Positions 20,497-27,804 of a stretch of DNA of 27,804 bases are shown here, piece after piece. Source of the stretch: Chromera velia (taxonomy: Eukaryota; Sar; Chromeraceae); contig JAHBMJ010001652.1 of the NCBI GenBank assembly GCA_018398765.1, positions 1-27,804 of the forward strand. Reading direction: 5' to 3'. The notes beneath the pieces are model-generated. The model saw only the letters and a list, made by a program, of their open reading frames with translations, was not told where the DNA came from and searched no databases. Positions within the stretch are counted from its first letter, which is position 1. Each line of letters opens with the position of its first letter. The translations under genes were made by a program, and so were the position numbers.

Positions 20497-21943
20497 GAAG
20501 AAAGATTGATTCTTCAAGAGAACCATCTCACAGAGGAAAAGGAAGGGGTGAGCAGAGGGACAGAGGGGTGCTTGGGGTCACTCACAAAATGCCAAAACGC
20601 ACCTGCGAGCAAGCACGCGTCAGTGAACTGTTCCTTCGTCACCTCCCACCGTTTCAGCAGCTGGTCGAGGTCCACCCATCTGCTTACATGAAGAGACAGA
20701 CACAAAGAGAGAGAACACAAAACCAGAGGCTCCACACGCTGTCGCTCTGAAAAATCCGCGCACCCGATACAGTCTTCATATGCCACCACCATTTGAAAAG
20801 CATTTCATATACTTGCGAATGCACGATGGAAGGGAGATCGGGCTGAGAGCCAACAAAGAAAAGAGGTGAAGAGGGCCAGACAACACACTAATTCAGAGAG
20901 AAGTAGAGAGTCGGCTGGCCCCCCTGCATCTCTGCGTGCCTCCCTGACGGGCTGACTCAAAGTGCTTCTGGCTGAAGTCAATTCCTGTCACCACTCGCTT
21001 CACTCCGAAGAGCATCACTGAGGGAGGACCGTACACGGCATGAAACCGCTTCTCCTCCACGAAATACCCCAGCTGCGCGGCAGCAAAGTAAGGAGCCTGG
21101 AACACTTCTTGCCTGCACACACACGCACACACACACACAGAGCAAAGGAGAGAAGACCCTTGTGCGACGGGAGCGATACCTTCTTCTCTCTGTGATTCCG
21201 CAAATGAAATGATATTCATGTTTTCCGTCCTCGTCCCCTCAACAGGCATGGAAGGTCATGGGGAATGGAAGGGAAAGGAGGGGTGGAGAGAAACTAGAGT
21301 TAACACGCCTATGAAGACGAGCAAGGAGCTTTGGGAGCCCAGAGAAAGGGACAGTCACAGGAAGGGTACTGAGACAGGAAAGGCGATGCGCGCCTTGTGT
21401 TTGAGAGGGAGGGAGAGGCGGGAGGGGTGAGAGTTCGCTTATGCGTGAGGGTGGGTGTCTTTTTGTCCGGCATGTTGATGTCTCTGTGGAGAGATGCTGC
21501 TGATCCGCCAAGGCCACTCACTTTTTGTAAATCAAATAGTGCATGACGAAGTGAATGAAGTCGCTCTTCACTCTGCTGGTGACGAGGGAAAACTTCTGCT
21601 GGGCCAGGAGCTCGTCTCCCTTCGTGAGGTAAGACCAGGCCGCTTCCATTGTCTGGCTGTAAGTGGACGTAAACAAGGAGTGAGCCTCTGGTTGTATTCC
21701 CTGAAAGATAAAGCACGGCGTGATATTCAGCTTCCGAAAGTTCGCAATCTCCCTGTCGATGACCCCAAACGCCCCCGGGGGCATCCCCCCCAAAGCATCA
21801 GACAGAGGGTCCTTCAATCCGGGGAGTGTCCTGATCCAGTAGGCAGCATCGATGCCCACCTTGAATTCCCTCAGTTCGCTCAGGTCTCCCACACAGTGGA
21901 GCTTCTGGTCCGTCAAAAAAGTCTGCAAGTGCCGGATTCTCAT
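12487..21943 (-). CDS. MKT1: MKT1-like post-transcriptional regulator, 19 exons, 1043 aa
   Basis: Minus-strand gene. Joining 19 exons with GT...AG introns gives 3132 nt (1044 codons with stop) with every phase consistent. The product matches Mkt1-family architecture: an XPG/FEN-like PIN region (about residues 1-300), a middle region with IVGDRLPDGI and REYRCRALGLL, a C-terminal region with VSRVLSLVPM and MLKRTLRQLEE, then a low-complexity tail. Yeast Mkt1 partners Pbp1 to promote translation of selected mRNAs. Trypanosome MKT1 works with PBP1, LSM12 and XAC1 to stabilise mRNAs. A cytoplasmic mRNA-regulator role is inferred by homology. The start MRIRHLQTFL fits the usual family start. The upstream open frame has no better ATG. 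Exon limits are listed in the part entries. Exons 6, 10 and 12 are least certain. Confidence 0.85.
13069..13107. repeat. (CTG)13 / (CAG)13 trinucleotide repeat in exon 19
   Basis: Thirteen perfect CTG units on the + strand, read as 13 CAG codons (poly-Gln) in the minus-strand gene. Because it is pure, it is likely to vary in length. Confidence 0.97.
13714..15312 (-). CDS. MKT1: MKT1-like gene, exons 15-18: conserved C-terminal domain
   Basis: Exons: 15312-15183, 14877-14656, 14201-14076, 13792-13714. They encode residues 611-796. Exon 15 ends VLLVSRVLSLVPMRMKAHDL then WNAP, and joins exon 16 VDFDLAAFHCCVRMLKRTLR, QLEECCLANVLL. This is the best-conserved C-terminal signature of Mkt1 proteins (S-R-V-x-S-L-x-P, D-L-x-x-F, K-x-x-x-R-x-L-x-E). 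Exon 16 continues with LPMPFWSLKPEEM and ALGLVTRVLF. Exon 17 has RVQLTQDITAKFPCCAFPLE. Exon 18 has IGLVFWDEVCKVVNGLAKSI. Phases are 0, 0, 0, 1. Donors are GTCGGT, GTCAGT, GTCCGT and GTCAGT. Confidence 0.87.
15421..15586. repeat. (CAGA/CAGG)n-rich intron 14 of the MKT1-like gene
   Basis: Imperfect CAGA, CAGG and GACA units fill most of the intron between exons 14 and 15. In RNA sense these are UCUG/UGUC repeats starting 4 nt inside the donor GTGCGTCTGTCTG. Confidence 0.85.
15587..17633 (-). CDS. MKT1: MKT1-like gene, exons 10-14: start of C-terminal domain
   Basis: Exons: 17633-17559 (tentative), 17395-17281, 16940-16840 (donor tentative), 16363-16225, 15673-15587. They encode residues 439-610. 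Exon 10 is Ala/Gln/Lys-rich (AKRDAKAPQSSSQQAAQILE) and uses the only acceptor not ending in GCAG, so it may be wrong. Exon 11 has DLDAEIARQRREGLVPENP. Exon 12 has LKDIDLRFLLEWHHKAQEHG. Exon 13 has LLSLVQLMFLEALGFF and MTVFGSSMLQTC. Exon 14 has EPLLCVLEMMKWGCLTDQPF, close to the family pattern of L-E-L-M-K-x-G-x-L. Exon 12 must end in phase 1 to join exon 13. The GTCCGT at 16839 does this, while GTGTCC 2 nt earlier does not. Confidence 0.76.
16781..16833. repeat. (CCTG)n(TCTG)n at the 5' end of intron 12
   Basis: About 5 CCTG units then 8 TCTG units on the + strand. In the sense of the gene this is (CAGA)n(CAGG)n and begins 6 nt after the exon 12 donor, so donor and repeat are continuous (GTCCGTCAGACAGACAG). 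Confidence 0.93.
17881..19347 (-). CDS. MKT1: MKT1-like gene, exons 6-9: middle domain
   Basis: Exons: 19347-19256 (tentative), 18905-18728, 18478-18401, 17962-17881. They encode residues 296-438. Exon 7 has PCDFDQIVGDRLPDGIHFL, matching the family pattern of a P-x-D-x-x-x-I-x-G-x-RLP block, then MVLALGFWGDYSHPVVDT. Exon 8 (DLREYRCRALGLLAEHLHEH) matches the conserved Y-R-x-x-x-L-x-L-L helix. Exon 9 is a charged linker (ARKLPAENQEAKQPDVKK). Exon 6 is Pro/Arg-rich and could be shorter, because an internal acceptor before GLDPR also keeps frame and gives the spacing more usual for the family. Donors of exons 6, 8 and 9 are all GTCAGT. Confidence 0.78.
18661..18722. repeat. (CT)n and (GGAT)n runs at the 5' end of intron 7
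   Basis: (TC)n at 18661-18690 and (GGAT)n at 18704-18722 lie just inside the exon 7 donor. In gene sense the intron starts GTGCGTCCATCCATCCATCC. Confidence 0.92.
19538..21943 (-). CDS. MKT1: MKT1-like gene, exons 1-5: XPG/PIN-like pseudo-nuclease domain
   Basis: Exons: 21943-21522, 21112-20957, 20679-20603, 20097-19973, 19642-19538. They encode residues 1-295. Exon 1 carries the XPG N-terminal motif FKVGIDAAYWIRTL (Asp32 kept) and NITPCFIFQG. Exons 1-2 join as YKKQEVFQAPYFAAAQLGYF, the place of the FEN1 E-A-E helix, but no acidic pair is present. The next catalytic pair (FEN1 E-D-M-D) is replaced by VYGPPSVMLFG. Exons 3-4 join to give FTDACLLAGTEFCLTFPYL, the usual helix-turn-helix region where FEN1 has D-Y-x-x-G. 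Exon 5 has RALIQNPVVMKTDGSV. The fold is kept, but most metal-binding acids are lost, so nuclease activity is unlikely. Splice phases are 2, 2, 1, 0, 0. Confidence 0.87.
20208..20236. repeat. (CCCT)n repeat in intron 3
   Basis: Seven near-perfect CCCT units on the + strand, in the same intron as the GAAA tract. Confidence 0.9.
20298..20506. repeat. (GAAA)n tract in intron 3 of the MKT1-like gene
   Basis: About 209 nt of GAAA units with a few GGAA, GAAAA and CGGAA interruptions. In gene sense this is (TTTC)n, a long pyrimidine tract upstream of the exon 4 acceptor, though about 200 nt away from it. Poly-Ser/Phe or Lys/Glu frames here are artefacts. Confidence 0.95.
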
Positions 21944-22871
21944 TCTGCTCCGCTCCGAACGCTCTATACGTCTCCGTTTCCCTTTTCTTTGTTCTCCCAC
22001 TGCCGCGGGAAATTTAAAGCACCAAAACAGCCAGAGACGTCTCGGCACAAAGACAGCAAGGCAGATGGCAAGAAAGGAACGCAACAGAAGTCGATCGCCC
22101 ACTCGTCCAACTCTCCAAGCTCAAGAGAGAGGACCCTAAAACCAAAACACGCACACGGCGCACTTTCTGAAGAGGGGAGCGCTCCACAGCAAAGGGGTGA
22201 CTTTCAAGAGGAACAAGCGCAACCACCCGTCAAAAACGGATCATTGGGCAAGTCACATACACCAAACCTCATTCACAAAACTGACAGCAGATCCGTTCGT
22301 GCGCTCGATCTGGAATGAAGAGAGCTCTGACGATGGAAAAAGACCGACGAAAACCATCGAAAACTTTTGCAGAGTTTGGGCGTCTCCGCGACCTCCTCGC
22401 ATACCTTCGCGCGTTGGAGCTTCTGGTCGGTCCCCGGCCCCGAACAGCAAATTGGCCCGGCGTACACAATCGGACCGCGGGCCCGGCCATGCAGTGCCTG
22501 GGCCGGGTCTAGCCGCGCGGGCCGGGTGCCGCGGACCCGTGTTTGTGTTCGCACGGAGCATGCAGTTCACAGAGACTGCCTGACCTGTCTTGGACTGGCG
22601 ATCTACAGGCTTCATCTGCGTCGATTGAAGTTAGCCTCTCACAGCACGATGCTTCGCACACCTGTTTTAGTTTGAGGCTTAGACAACGACGCCGAACGTG
22701 TTTCTTTTGCCTGGGGTGGTTTCTGAGCTAGTGAAGGAAGTTGATTGAATGTTTTTGTAGTGTTCCATCTCCCTGTCCCAAAGAACACTCGAAAGAACTG
22801 GTCTGTTTCTGGCTTTATCTCTGAATGCTTTGGAACACGACAACCAACAGTTTGCATAATTCGTATTGAGG
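21944..22871. promoter_or_regulatory. Shared upstream region between two divergent genes
   Basis: 928 bp separate the MKT1-like start (21943, -) from the start at 22872 (+), so both promoters should lie here. 22425-22550 is a GC-rich island containing a CCCGGCC/GGCCGGG stem (22482-22488 with 22501-22507) around a 12-nt loop. No TATA box was found near either start. Open frames across it have no family match. Confidence 0.4.
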
Positions 22872-25173
22872 ATGACTGAACAGTCTGAACTCCGCCTGCG
22901 GGTCAGTCAGTGGCGACGATTTTCTCATTTTACCCTGTCTTTGTCTAGACACTCAAATCATCAGATACGTGTGTGTTCCCTTGCAGAGAGAGGAAGTAAG
23001 TATGGGACCTCTTACTCGACTTCCCATTGCTGAGCTCCTTGCCAGGTTCATCGGATCGCACCAGCAGATCTTCTTTCAGCTTGTGTGTCGAAACTTTGCA
23101 CTGGCTTATGAAGGAGTTTATAGCGGGACAGGGGGGCTCTGCACCTCTGCTTCAGCTGCGTGTGAGAGCCCTGAACGGTTGGCGTGGGTGGACGTGGCCG
23201 CGATAGAGAGAGGCATGAGAGTGACCACTCGTCGTGTGGAGGTTTTGACTCAGTTTCGGAGGTTGAGAGAGTTGAGCGGTCTCTCTGTGGAGGAGAGGAA
23301 CCGCGGTGTCCTTCTCTCTGTCGCTGCCCGAAGTGGAAAGCAGAGTCTCAGGGCTCTCGTGCAGAGAGGGGGGGCTAGGTATGGGGTCTGCCACTGCACT
23401 TGCAAAGCGGAGACATGCTGTGACCCAGTGGAAGGGAGGGGGGGTAACGCGCACATGTTGGAGACGGGACAGCGTCACAGAAGCAGCAGAAGTTCATCCC
23501 TGTCCGCTGCGTCAGTCTCCTCTCCTGACGCGCGCCCTGAGTCAAGTGAAAAAGGTCTGGTGTTCATGAGCCGGAAGGCAGCAAAGGGTGCTGCCGAGGG
23601 GGGGTGGTCGGATATTCTCTCCCACAGCTTCGGCTTGCCCTCTCCTGTTGAGGAAGGGGAAACCGAAGAGATGCCTTCCGGCAGTACACGAGAGCACTTC
23701 TCTCATGCTGCCACCTTCTCCTCTTCCTCTGCATCTTCCAGCTCGTCGAGTAGCAGAGATTCTTCGGCCAAAACCCCACTGCAGTTTTGCTGCTCTTCCC
23801 CTTCAAAATCCCCCCCACTGAGCTGCCACTGGCACGTGCCAATCGACGACCTTTGGTCGGAAACCGCCTACGGGGCAGGGCAGGGGGGGCGAGTGGGTCT
23901 CCTGTCCTGGTTGGAGGGCTCTGCATCCTCTGCAGGACGGGATCTCTTTGCAGACAGAGAGACCGTGAGGGCGGCGCTGGAAGGGTCCGCCCAGGGGGGA
24001 CATGTGCAGGCCGCCTCCTTTGTGTGGGCACGAGCCGCCGAGGCAGCAGCTCGTCAGGAGGCCGCGAGGGACGACGCGCTCGTGACGGAGAGGGCGCGTG
24101 AGAGGAGCAGTGAAGAGGAGAAAGAGAAGACAGATAATTCTGCTTCTTCTTCTTCTTCAGAACGACTCGAGAGGAACCCTACTGCACCCTCAGATCAGCC
24201 AACATCTTCTTCTTCCTCTTCCGCCTCCCCTTCCGAGTTCAACCACAACGTCCTCCTTGCCTCCCGGGTTGTCAAGAGGATGCCCTCTGGATCCTCTCGG
24301 GCTCTGATCGCAGTCAATTGGCTGGCGGAGACGCGCAGAGAGAGAGAGGCTGGAAGACCCCTCACCCCCCTACCCTCCCCTCTCCCCTCAGTGTCTGATT
24401 TAGATCTGCACTTCTGGTGGCCTGCATGCAGACACAGACAGTGGGACTTCGTCTTTTGGGCCCTCGGCCTCTCTCGTGGAGTCCCCCCCTCAGCCTCAGC
24501 ACCCGATCATCTTAGGAGCCAGGGCTCGACAGACTGTGCCGCCGAGTCCGTCTCCTTCCCCCCCATTCCCCTGGGAAGAAAGAATCTCGCAGTGTCGCTT
24601 GCAGAGACAGGGGGGGTGCCTGTGTTGCGGCACTTGAGTGAACGGCTGAAATGGGCGGCAGAGGATTTCGACCGTGTGGCTGGTGAGGCGTTGGCGGCCG
24701 GGATGACCCGTGTGCTCTGTTGGGCCTGGGTCCAGGGGTTCGATCTGCGTCCGGCAGTCGGAACTGGAATTTCGTTGGGGGGCTCTTCGGGGGGGGTGGT
24801 GACGGGCAGGTGTCACGACCAGCGTTCGGTTTTGCAGTTTTTGGGTACTGCAGAGAGTCGTGAGAAGAGAAAGGAGTGGCTGAGACAGTGGGAGGAAGCA
24901 GTGCAGAAGGATGAAGATGGAGGGACACTGTCAAGCAGAGGTGTGGAGGTCGGACAGGCTGATGGAGAGGGGGAGGGGGTGCATGAGGGGGCGGTTGTTG
25001 CCTCCTGGTCGGAGTGGGTTCATGCGGGGTGTTCTGTTCGGATCCGCTCTTGCGGAAGGTCAGAGGGCTCTTCTGCCTCTGCGTTGAGCGTCTCTGGGTC
25101 AAAGCGTGGCCTATCGTCTTCCTCCTCTCTGTCGTCTTCCTCTTCCTCTCTTCAGAAAAATCAGGAAAAATAG
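22872..25173 (+). CDS. F-box-like / ankyrin-like Ser-rich protein, two exons, 738 aa
   Basis: Exon 1 is 22872-22901 (MTEQSELRLR, 10 codons) and exon 2 is 22987-25173. The 85-nt intron runs from GTCAGTCAGT to CCCTTGCAG in phase 0. If this is wrong, the in-frame ATG at 23002 is the start. Residues about 15-50 (LTRLPIAELLARFIG...FFQLVCRNFALAY) resemble an F-box, which links targets to SCF ubiquitin ligases. Ankyrin-like pieces follow: RGVLLSVAARSGKQSLRALV, AALEGSAQGGHVQAASFVWA, AGEALAAGMTRVLCWAW. Between them are long serine runs and acidic linkers. A cysteine cluster (CHCTCKAETCC) lies near residue 150. The tail is Ser-rich and ends LQKNQEK. Domain calls come by eye and are weak. Coding status is strong. 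Confidence 0.78.
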
Positions 25174-26500
25174 AAAGATAGATGCAATCCAACGTGAAAA
25201 AGAGAAAGCGCAGGTACACCTGTGAGATAGGCAACTCTGTCTGACATGGCACTTCGAGTGACATTGATGGCGTGCACGAACATGCATGCAGTGTATTCAC
25301 TTCTGCATCTTAGTCTCAATTAAACATGTTGTGGAATCGTTCGTTGTCTCTTTCACTTGTCGCCTTGCTTGTTCATGAGTGGCAGTCTCTTACTGATCTC
25401 TGTGCCTTTTTCTTCTTGCACGGGGCTCACTGGCAGCTCATTCATATGACAACATAGGCACGCGTGTGCAGAATGATGGAATTCAGTGTCTGTGACCCTC
25501 TCAAATGGAGGGGGGCAAGGAGGAGTGAACGTAGATGGAGGGGGAAAATTGGGTTTGAACCTTACAGCGAATTTGGTGAATGAGGGAAGCAAAGAGAAGG
25601 CTCTTCTGCCTACCGCTCTCAGACTGTCTAGTGTTTCTTCCTTCCGCCTTCTGCGGTTCCCCTGGAGGTTGCCTCGCTTCTGGTGTCTGCAAAGTGAGAA
25701 ACGGACAACTGAAAAGGCCCGCAGAAAAATTTCGCTTGCTCAAAGGCAGGGAGTCCCCACCCTATAGTCTGCACCAGCACGGCTTTGGGAGGGCTGGGAC
25801 TAGGAGAGGAGGGGGAAGTTGTGCGGTTTCTCTTCGGTGTCGACGGGATTTTTGGAGTCTGCCTCGGAGTCTTCGCATCCGGCCGGGCTGTGAATTACTG
25901 CACGCTGATTTGGATGGCTTAAGGTGACGTGGACATGGTTCTTCTTGTCGACTTCTTTGCCTCACAAAAATGTCTCTAGCTTTGCCGCGATGTCTGTTTC
26001 TTTGTATGGCTCTTCTATTTTTCTGCCGCTTCTTCTGTCTGCTCAAAATAATGCATGTGCCGCGCAGATGTCATGCATGTACGTTTGAGAACATGTCTGT
26101 TCCCATGTGTTACCATTTGTATACGACATGAATGCTCACAGACTGCCCTTTGCCATTGGGATACGATGGCTGGCGGGTTTAGTCACATCATCATCATCAT
26201 CATCACGTTGGCGGTAACGACTCGGACGTAACGTTGCATCATATACTAGTGATTCATATCAAAGCATCAGGCTTTAACTTCGACTGCATGTTAGAAAGCT
26301 GCTCTGAAAGCATGAGACCGTACTAAAATTCATATCTGAATCGATCACTCACAATAAGTCAGAGAATTCAAAGTTAAACTGTAGGTTAAACTCATTTTCT
26401 AATAGTATAAGAATGACACAAAAAGTGTTATTCTTGAAAAGTGGGATCACTTGGAAAATTAAATCAGTGGCACAGTATATCGCATCATGATCATTAATGT
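25174..26500. other. Intergenic DNA, 3' flank of the 22872-25173 gene
   Basis: No convincing gene. Open frames between 25353 and 26046 are short, overlap on both strands and have skewed composition. A (CAT)n run lies at 26188-26206. From about 26210 onward the DNA becomes AT-rich and repeat-like, leading into the retroelement ends at 26.5 kb. The first few hundred bases should be the 3' UTR of the Ser-rich gene. Confidence 0.4.
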
Positions 26501-26501
26501 T

Positions 26502-26720
26502 GATTGATTGATTGATTGATATGTTCCGCCCTAGGGCCTTCCCACTATGTCTATCTGTCGCCAGAGCTCCAGGTACGTTTTGCCCGTGGTCCACTGCGGG
26601 AGGTTGGCTTACCCCGTTTATGATTCGCTCAACCTCTATAGAAGGGAAACATCAAACCAATCCTCAAGGCCCGCCATATGCAGGACTGCCCTGACCATCA
26701 TCATTTCTAGCATCATTAGT
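26502..26720 (-). mobile_element. Retroelement 3' end with (ATCA)n tail
   Basis: On the minus strand a short open stretch (MRAVLHMAGLEDWFDVSLL, stop) is followed by about 120 nt. This includes a GCCCTAGGGC palindrome at 26530-26539, and then five ATCA units (26502-26521). The order coding end, short UTR, palindrome, tandem-repeat tail mirrors the LINE at 2.2-3.8 kb. No RT motif is visible, so the element class is inferred. The right boundary is unknown. Confidence 0.4.
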
Positions 26721-26869
26721 ACTAAACTAGGTACTGAAACACTAACTAGAAGTCTAGAACACTAACTGAAAGGCTTCAGGAAAAGCTGAGTTTTTAAGGC
26801 TTAATATATGAACAAAGGACTTCTGTCGATCGCTAAGTCGATCGTCAAAATTGAAAGACTAATAATTGT

Positions 26870-26924
26870 AAATATATGGCAGGAGGCCAATCCTCCAGAC
26901 ATTAATCCTATCCTATCCTATAAA
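26870..26924 (+). mobile_element. Retroelement-like 3' end: hairpin plus (CCTAT)n tail
   Basis: GGAGG-CCAAT-CCTCC forms a 5-bp stem at about 26882-26896, followed by 12 nt and then (CCTAT)3 at about 26909-26923 and an A run. Stem size, loop size and tail placement are like the 3' end at 3730-3786. No coding sequence is recognisable upstream, so this may be a SINE or a very short LINE fragment. Confidence 0.35.
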
Positions 26925-27584
26925 AAAGTCAAAGACTCGAAGTTGCCATTCCCCAAAAAGTTATAGGTGATCAACCTGTAACTACTAGGCCTATAAAGTC
27001 CTAGGTAAAGTCTTAGATCATAGAAATGCTAAAAACGTGTTCTCGATCATTTTTTAAACACCAGGAGTACCTTCTTCGGAATTTCAGTTTTTTTATACCA
27101 ATATACACCTCGATCTACTGACAAGTTAATTTTTTTAAAATCTCCAGAGTCCAAACCCCTTTTTGGACTAGTTCTTGGAAAATCCAAAAGCATAAAACAC
27201 CTCCACTTTCTGATGAAATGCCGAAAGGTCGTTTGTTTTTGCACTGGGCCCACTGTCTTTCGGTCACGCCGCCTGCTCTTCAATTGCAGTTGTCAGACCT
27301 GCACGCGCTCAGTCGAGATTTTGGTGCAGTGGAGTGAGGAGGAGGATCAATGAGGGAGGGAGGAACACGAATCATCATCGAGGCTTTGACCGGAAAGAAG
27401 AGCATTTCACTTCTTTGAGTGGGAAGTCTGACAACCGTCCCTCGAGTATGTCAAAGAAAAGAGGAAGACATGCAAACAGACAAACGCAAGCCCTGTTGCG
27501 ATGAAAAAAGAGAAAGGAGTGGGAGAAGAATCGATAAAAGAGACATCAAAGAAGGGCTTTGACTCCCTCAGAGAGGTATGTAGA
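26925..27584. other. Non-coding AT-rich DNA
   Basis: No gene is called. A possible acceptor (CTTCAATTGCAG) near 27277-27288 is followed by an open stretch that stops after 16 codons. Without a partner exon this is not evidence of a gene. Confidence 0.3.
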
Positions 27585-27595
27585 GGTATGGAGAC

Positions 27596-27628
<33 letters not shown>

Positions 27629-27675
27629 GACAGACAGAGACAGACAGAGACAGACAGAGAGAGACAGAGAGAGAC

Positions 27676-27718
<43 letters not shown>

Positions 27719-27738
27719 AACAGACAGACAGACAGACA

Positions 27739-27776
<38 letters not shown>

Positions 27777-27804
27777 AAGAGAAACGGGGGGGAGGGGGGG
27801 GGGG
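27585..27804. repeat. Compound (CAGA)n-(CA)n-(G)n microsatellite
   Basis: CAGA/GAGA units occupy about 27590-27740, then (CA)n about 27740-27770, then a G-rich end that runs off the window. Frames across it (CVCV..., CLSV...) are artefacts. Confidence 0.95.

Noticed and set aside
13069-20506. Repeat arrays considered as CRISPR
   Set aside because: They are uninterrupted microsatellites without unique spacers in a eukaryotic context.
20586-20603. Alternative donor TTTT-GTGAGT for exon 3 of the MKT1-like gene
   Set aside because: It is a good donor by itself but breaks phase with exon 4. The GCAG-GTGCGT donor 17 nt earlier restores the family motif DACLLAGTEF.
24512-25300. Minus-strand 262-aa frame opposite the Ser-rich gene
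   Set aside because: Pro/Ser/His-rich shadow of the + strand coding sequence, with no family features.
25762-26046. Basic 94-aa minus-strand frame and overlapping + strand frames
   Set aside because: Skewed Arg/Lys composition, no partner exon or domain. Insufficient evidence for a gene.
27277-27340. Possible terminal exon after CTTCAATTGCAG
   Set aside because: Only 16 codons before a stop and no upstream exon that joins to it.
27407-27777. Cys/Val/Leu/Ser repeat frames at the right edge
   Set aside because: Translation of (CA)n and (CAGA)n microsatellites.
1-27804. tRNA, rRNA and snRNA genes
   Set aside because: I looked for cloverleaf-like and conserved rRNA or snRNA words and saw none. 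A covariance-model scan would be needed to exclude them.

Overview
The window looks like nuclear DNA of a protist with many introns. I favour a chromerid alga such as Chromera velia, on overall character only (moderate confidence). The reasons are a 19-exon gene, dense tetranucleotide repeats in and around introns, microsatellite-tailed retroelement remains, and no operons or bacterial ribosome-binding sites. Conventional ORFs here are mostly exons or shadows. I derived the gene models below by matching reading-frame phase across GT...AG introns.

Layout. 1-505 (-) is the 5' part of an unrecognised intronless gene that runs off the left edge. About 780 nt of almost pure pyrimidine on the + strand follows. 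2281-3672 (+) is a decayed, 5'-truncated non-LTR retrotransposon: RT motif FYADD, several stops, a 3' hairpin and a (CTAA)n tail. 4152-5153 (-) and 8941-9918 (+) are two head-to-head paralogs for secreted six-cysteine proteins. Their first 201 nt are 100% identical although the rest has diverged. Between them lie a 409-bp foldback element (5805-6213) and a 2306-bp non-autonomous LTR retroelement (6237-8542). The LTR element has 227-bp LTRs, a 5-bp target duplication, an initiator-Met-like primer binding site and a polypurine tract. It carries an unknown ORF split by one in-frame TAG and has no recognisable polymerase.

12487-21943 (-) is an MKT1-like post-transcriptional regulator. I reconstruct 19 exons and 1043 codons with consistent phases. 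The N-terminal XPG/PIN fold lacks most catalytic acids, and the C-terminal tail carries poly-Q and Gly/Pro-rich sequence. Divergent from it, 22872-25173 (+) encodes a two-exon protein with an F-box-like start, ankyrin-like segments and long serine runs. The right end is non-coding: two retroelement 3' ends with short tandem-repeat tails, then a compound (CAGA)n/(CA)n/G-run microsatellite.

The most unusual signal is in splicing. In the two spliced genes, most donors are GTNNGT and more than half have C at +3 (GTCAGT, GTCCGT, GTCGGT). Many introns open with a tetranucleotide repeat of the donor itself, and almost all acceptors end in GCAG.
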